Shown: in pieces, positions 61,670 to 64,000 of the stretch
Numbering within the stretch: position 1 is the stretch's first letter
Layout of the letters: each line of letters opens with the position of its first letter
Assembly: GCF_011378715.1 (NCBI RefSeq)
Contig: NZ_WTKU01000009.1
Span: 94,112 to 158,111, forward strand
Direction: 5' to 3'
Length of the DNA stretch: 64,000 nt
Origin: Psychromonas sp. SA13A
GTDB taxonomy: Bacteria; Pseudomonadota; Gammaproteobacteria; Enterobacterales; Psychromonadaceae
Translations under genes and position numbers: made by a program
Notes under the pieces: model-generated
Database searches by the model: none
What the model saw: only the letters and a program-made list of their open reading frames with translations
What the model was told of the DNA's origin: nothing

Positions 61670-62235
61670 TCTCCTTAATGGTCTTAACGAAGAAGAGATT
61701 TAAAAGCGAAAACAGGCTTTTTGTGCTTAATTTAAACATTAATCAAACAAAAAATAAGCATTCACTTTCTAGCTCTTATCTAACGACTTAAAAAATAATT
61801 TCCTTATCAAATAAGCGTGCGTTAATAGTATGTTAAATTCACTATTTTAGTACGCCGAGACAAAGAGCTAGATCATATTTTATCGAATGAAAATTGAGCA
61901 GTTCGTCACATAAGGAATCTATAGTATTGTTTTTGTGATTAAAGTTCACATAGTGAAGATGAGTATTTAGTATGACTTTAGGAAGATGAATTTCTTTATA
62001 GAAAAGATAAAAAATTAAAAAATGAATTTTTATGCACTTTTATTAACATTTAATTCACATTTAAGTTCGCTTTTTAGGCTTATATTGAGTGGATTATAAA
62101 TACTGCTGATGTTGACACACGTAAATGCTATTTTTGGTGTAATAAAATAAGCAGAATAATTAGTAAATAAATAAAAAAATGTAATTCAAGACTATAATCA
62201 ATGCAATTTAAAATTAATAGGTTAGTAGAGAAGTT
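61670..62235. other. Divergent regulatory region of the symporter and pilU
   Basis: A 566-base, AT-rich non-coding region. TGTGATTAAAGTTCACA near 61936 resembles a CRP site but its half-sites are one base too far apart. Promoters for both transcripts should lie here. No RNA or repeat was recognised. Confidence 0.4.
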
Positions 62236-63384
62236 ATGGAATTTGAAAAAATGTTACACGAACTTGCAACTAGGGATGGTTCAGACCTTTACTTAGCTAC
62301 TGGGGCGCCACCTTCTGGAAAATTTGAGGGAAAATTAATACCTCTGATAGAGACTACTTTAAAACCTGGTGAAGTGAGTGACATCGCATATCAAATAATG
62401 GATGGAGAACAAAAAGCTGAATTTGAACAAACATTAGAGATGAATCTTGCTATCTCATTAAGTGGTGTTGGTCGTTTTCGTATTAACATATTTAAACAAC
62501 GCAATGAAATTTCTATCGTCGCGCGTAATATTAAATTAGATATCCCCAAGTTCGATGATTTACGACTACCTGCAGTACTTAAAGAAGTGATTATGATGAA
62601 GCGTGGTTTAGCTTTATTTGTAGGTGGGACTGGGTCGGGTAAATCAACATCTTTAGCGGCGTTAATCGATCATCGAAACGAAAACTCATCTGGCCATATT
62701 ATCACTATTGAAGATCCCGTTGAATTTGTGCATCGGCATAAAAAAAGTATTATTAATCAAAGGGAAGTAGGTGTTGATACGCGAAGTTTTCATGCCGCAT
62801 TAAAAAATACCTTACGCCAAGCGCCGGATGTTATTTTAATTGGAGAAATTCGTGATAAAGAAACTATGGAGCATGCATTATCCTTTGCTGAAACAGGACA
62901 TTTAGTTATTTCAACATTGCATGCTAATAATGCCAATCAAGCAATCGACCGTATTATTAACTTTTTCTCTGAAGATCGACGTATTCAATTATTAAATGAT
63001 TTAGGTAATAACTTGAAAGCTTTTGTTTCACAACGTCTGATTCAAACTGTAGATGGAAAGCGTTGTGCCGCAGTAGAAGTCATGATGGGCACATTAACCA
63101 TTCGCGATATGATTAAACGTGGTCAATTTGAGTTATTAAAGGAAGTAATGGAAAAATCGAAGTCGCTTGGTATGCAAACATTTGATAGTGCATTATTTGA
63201 TTTAGTAAAAGAAGGGCGCATTAGCGAAGAGGAAGCGATAAAAAATTCAGACTCGCCAACTAACTTAGCACTTAAATTTAAACTCGATAAAGGCAATATT
63301 GCCGATTTAGAAGAAGATAGCAGTAAAAAAAGTGGTGGTTTGACCCTTGAACCAAAAAGCGATGATGAGCTCAGCTTTTCGTAA
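62236..63384 (+). CDS. pilU: Type IV pilus retraction ATPase PilU
   Basis: A 382-residue hexameric secretion-type ATPase. Walker A is GGTGSGKS (about 134), the Asp box ITIEDPVEFVH, Walker B VILIGEIRD and the His box TGHLVISTLHANN. Starting MEFEKMLHELATRDGSDLY and ending in a long acidic tail, it is PilU rather than PilT. It aids PilT in pulling pili back. It stands alone here without pilT, and the pilin operon is 20 kb away. Confidence 0.92.
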   Translation: MEFEKMLHELATRDGSDLYLATGAPPSGKFEGKLIPLIETTLKPGEVSDIAYQIMDGEQKAEFEQTLEMNLAISLSGVGRFRINIFKQRNEISIVARNIKLDIPKFDDLRLPAVLKEVIMMKRGLALFVGGTGSGKSTSLAALIDHRNENSSGHIITIEDPVEFVHRHKKSIINQREVGVDTRSFHAALKNTLRQAPDVILIGEIRDKETMEHALSFAETGHLVISTLHANNANQAIDRIINFFSEDRRIQLLNDLGNNLKAFVSQRLIQTVDGKRCAAVEVMMGTLTIRDMIKRGQFELLKEVMEKSKSLGMQTFDSALFDLVKEGRISEEEAIKNSDSPTNLALKFKLDKGNIADLEEDSSKKSGGLTLEPKSDDELSFS

Positions 63385-63433
63385 ATAAAAAGTTATTCAT
63401 TTAAGAGTTTAATCTGCCAATTATTCCCATCAA

Positions 63434-63454
63434 GCGCTTCGGCGCTTTTTTCAT
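63434..63454 (+). terminator. Terminator of pilU
   Basis: AAGCGC and GCGCTT pair around TCGG, followed by six T, about 50 bases past the pilU stop. Confidence 0.88.
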
Positions 63455-63538
63455 GGGTATTCCCTAACTAACCACTAACCTCACTCATTTATTGAATCCA
63501 AGACTTTAAAACCATCGAAAGTATCTCTTATAAATTGT

Positions 63539-63645
63539 TGGCGAAAAGAGTGGAGTTTGAATACGTGAGCTCTGGCGAGGGATACCCCGCATTCTTATAA
63601 ATGAGGAGCCTAGTAAAGAGTCAACCAACTGAGCTATTACTCATT
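63539..63645 (-). tRNA. Degenerate tRNA-like sequence, copy T1 (likely pseudogene)
   Basis: On the minus strand: TAGCTCAGTTGGTTGACTC, an insertion of about 30 bases, GGGGTATCCC at the anticodon-arm position, TTCAAACTCC like a T-arm, and a TCGCCA end. The D-arm start and T-loop are tRNA-like, but stems are broken and the D-loop is far too long. It is the most diverged and longest of the three copies. Not a working tRNA by sequence. Confidence 0.5.
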
Positions 63646-63732
63646 AGAGTAATAATAGTTTAATTTTTTATAGGATTTTTTCACAAGAATTAATAATTGG
63701 AATTTATCTGGAAGTAAACGTTTATACACTGT

Positions 63733-63822
63733 TGGCGGAGTGAACTGGGCTTGATTACGTGAGATCTGGCGAGACAGGTCGCATGCTCTAATAAAGAGTC
63801 AACCAACTGAGCTATTATTCAT
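63733..63822 (-). tRNA. Degenerate tRNA-Asp-like sequence, copy T2 (likely pseudogene)
   Basis: Minus strand: TAGCTCAGTTGGTT, inserted GACTCTTTATTAGAGC, then GACCTGTCTCGCC with GTC where the Asp anticodon would be, a degenerate T-arm (AATCAAGCCC), and a CACTCCGCCA end. It is 175 bases upstream of copy T3 in a direct repeat that includes the spacer. Confidence 0.55.
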
Positions 63823-63907
63823 TAGAGTAATAATAATTTAATTTTCTATAGTTTTTTTTAAGAATTAATTACCAGAATGTATCTGGAAGTAAACGTTTAT
63901 ACACTGT

Positions 63908-63998
63908 TGGCGGGGTGGATGGAATTTGAATACGTGAACTCTGGCGAGACAGGTCGCGTGCTCTAATAAAGAGTCAACCAACTGAACTACTGCAGATG
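63908..63998 (-). tRNA. Degenerate tRNA-Asp-like sequence, copy T3 (likely pseudogene)
   Basis: Minus strand: GTAGTTCAGTTGGTT, as in tRNA-Asp, then the same D-loop insertion as T2, CCTGTCTC with GTC at the anticodon position, TTCAAAT like a T-loop, and a CCCCGCCA end. The anticodon stem pairs at only about two of five positions, so it is unlikely to be functional. It may be the start of a larger array beyond the window. Confidence 0.55.
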
Positions 63999-64000
63999 AG

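Larger units (their letters stand above)
63646..64000 (+). repeat. Tandem direct repeat, period about 175 bases, carrying tRNA-like sequences
   Basis: The spacer ATTAGAGTAATAAT, an AT-rich part, TCTGGAAGTAAACGTTTA and TACACTGTTGGCGG precedes T2 and T3 in nearly identical form. The unit is spacer plus tRNA-like sequence. It runs to the window end, so its full extent is unknown. Confidence 0.75.

Noticed and set aside
61930..61950. CRP site upstream of the symporter
   Set aside because: Half-sites TGTGA and TCACA are separated by seven bases rather than six; left as a remark only.
63646..64000. CRISPR array
   Set aside because: Repeat units are about 175 bases and the spacers are conserved, the opposite of CRISPR; the content is tRNA-like.

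Overview
The window is chromosomal DNA from a low-GC marine gammaproteobacterium. Protein similarity and gene order point to the Psychromonas / Vibrio-Shewanella neighbourhood. The genus is inferred; the window holds no rRNA gene to settle it. Most of it is ordered core genome. The unusual material is at about 4.7-9.1 kb, 10.2-10.9 kb and 63.5-64.0 kb.

Region by region: (1) 1-4.5 kb has an AraC-type regulator fragment divergent from an aldB-like aldehyde dehydrogenase, a GGDEF diguanylate cyclase, a HAD hydrolase and a DUF2959 lipoprotein. (2) 4.7-9.1 kb is an accessory island. Its small hypothetical genes all lie on the minus strand, at least two are broken, and it holds two mutually similar attC-like sites of about 95 bp and two copies of a long dispersed repeat. 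It looks like the decayed remains of integron-type cassettes, although no integrase is visible. (3) 9.2-13.1 kb has ribB with an FMN riboswitch, two more copies of the long repeat, and a cytoplasmic heparinase-like (probable oligo-alginate) lyase. (4) 13.7-20.7 kb has DUF3461, a Na+/alanine symporter, DUF5610, a periplasmic solute-binding protein paired with a membrane diguanylate cyclase, and a small conserved protein. (5) 20.8-28 kb has the EF-P system (epmB, efp, epmA) around the frdABCD fumarate reductase operon. (6) 28.2-49.4 kb has rpsT, murJ, ribF, ileS, lspA, fkpB, ispH, then the minor-pilin operon fimT-pilV-pilW-pilX-pilY1-pilE, glnB, bamD, rluD, pgeF and clpB. This order closely resembles that known in Pseudomonas aeruginosa. 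(7) 49.6-54.9 kb has the GlcNAc regulon nagC, nagA, nagB and nagE. (8) 55.1-63.4 kb has glnS, a DnaQ-like exonuclease, a cNMP/CBS/DUF294 protein, a two-subunit sodium:solute symporter and pilU. (9) 63.5-64.0 kb has three tandem degenerate tRNA-like sequences on the minus strand, running to the window edge.

Functionally the window describes a facultative anaerobe: it has fumarate reductase with a possible FNR-type site. It can use amino sugars and probably alginate oligosaccharides, moves on or adheres by type IV pili (pilus tip and minor pilins here, retraction ATPase PilU further on), and uses c-di-GMP signalling. Coordinates of starts were adjusted where a Shine-Dalgarno sequence or family alignment favours an internal start.
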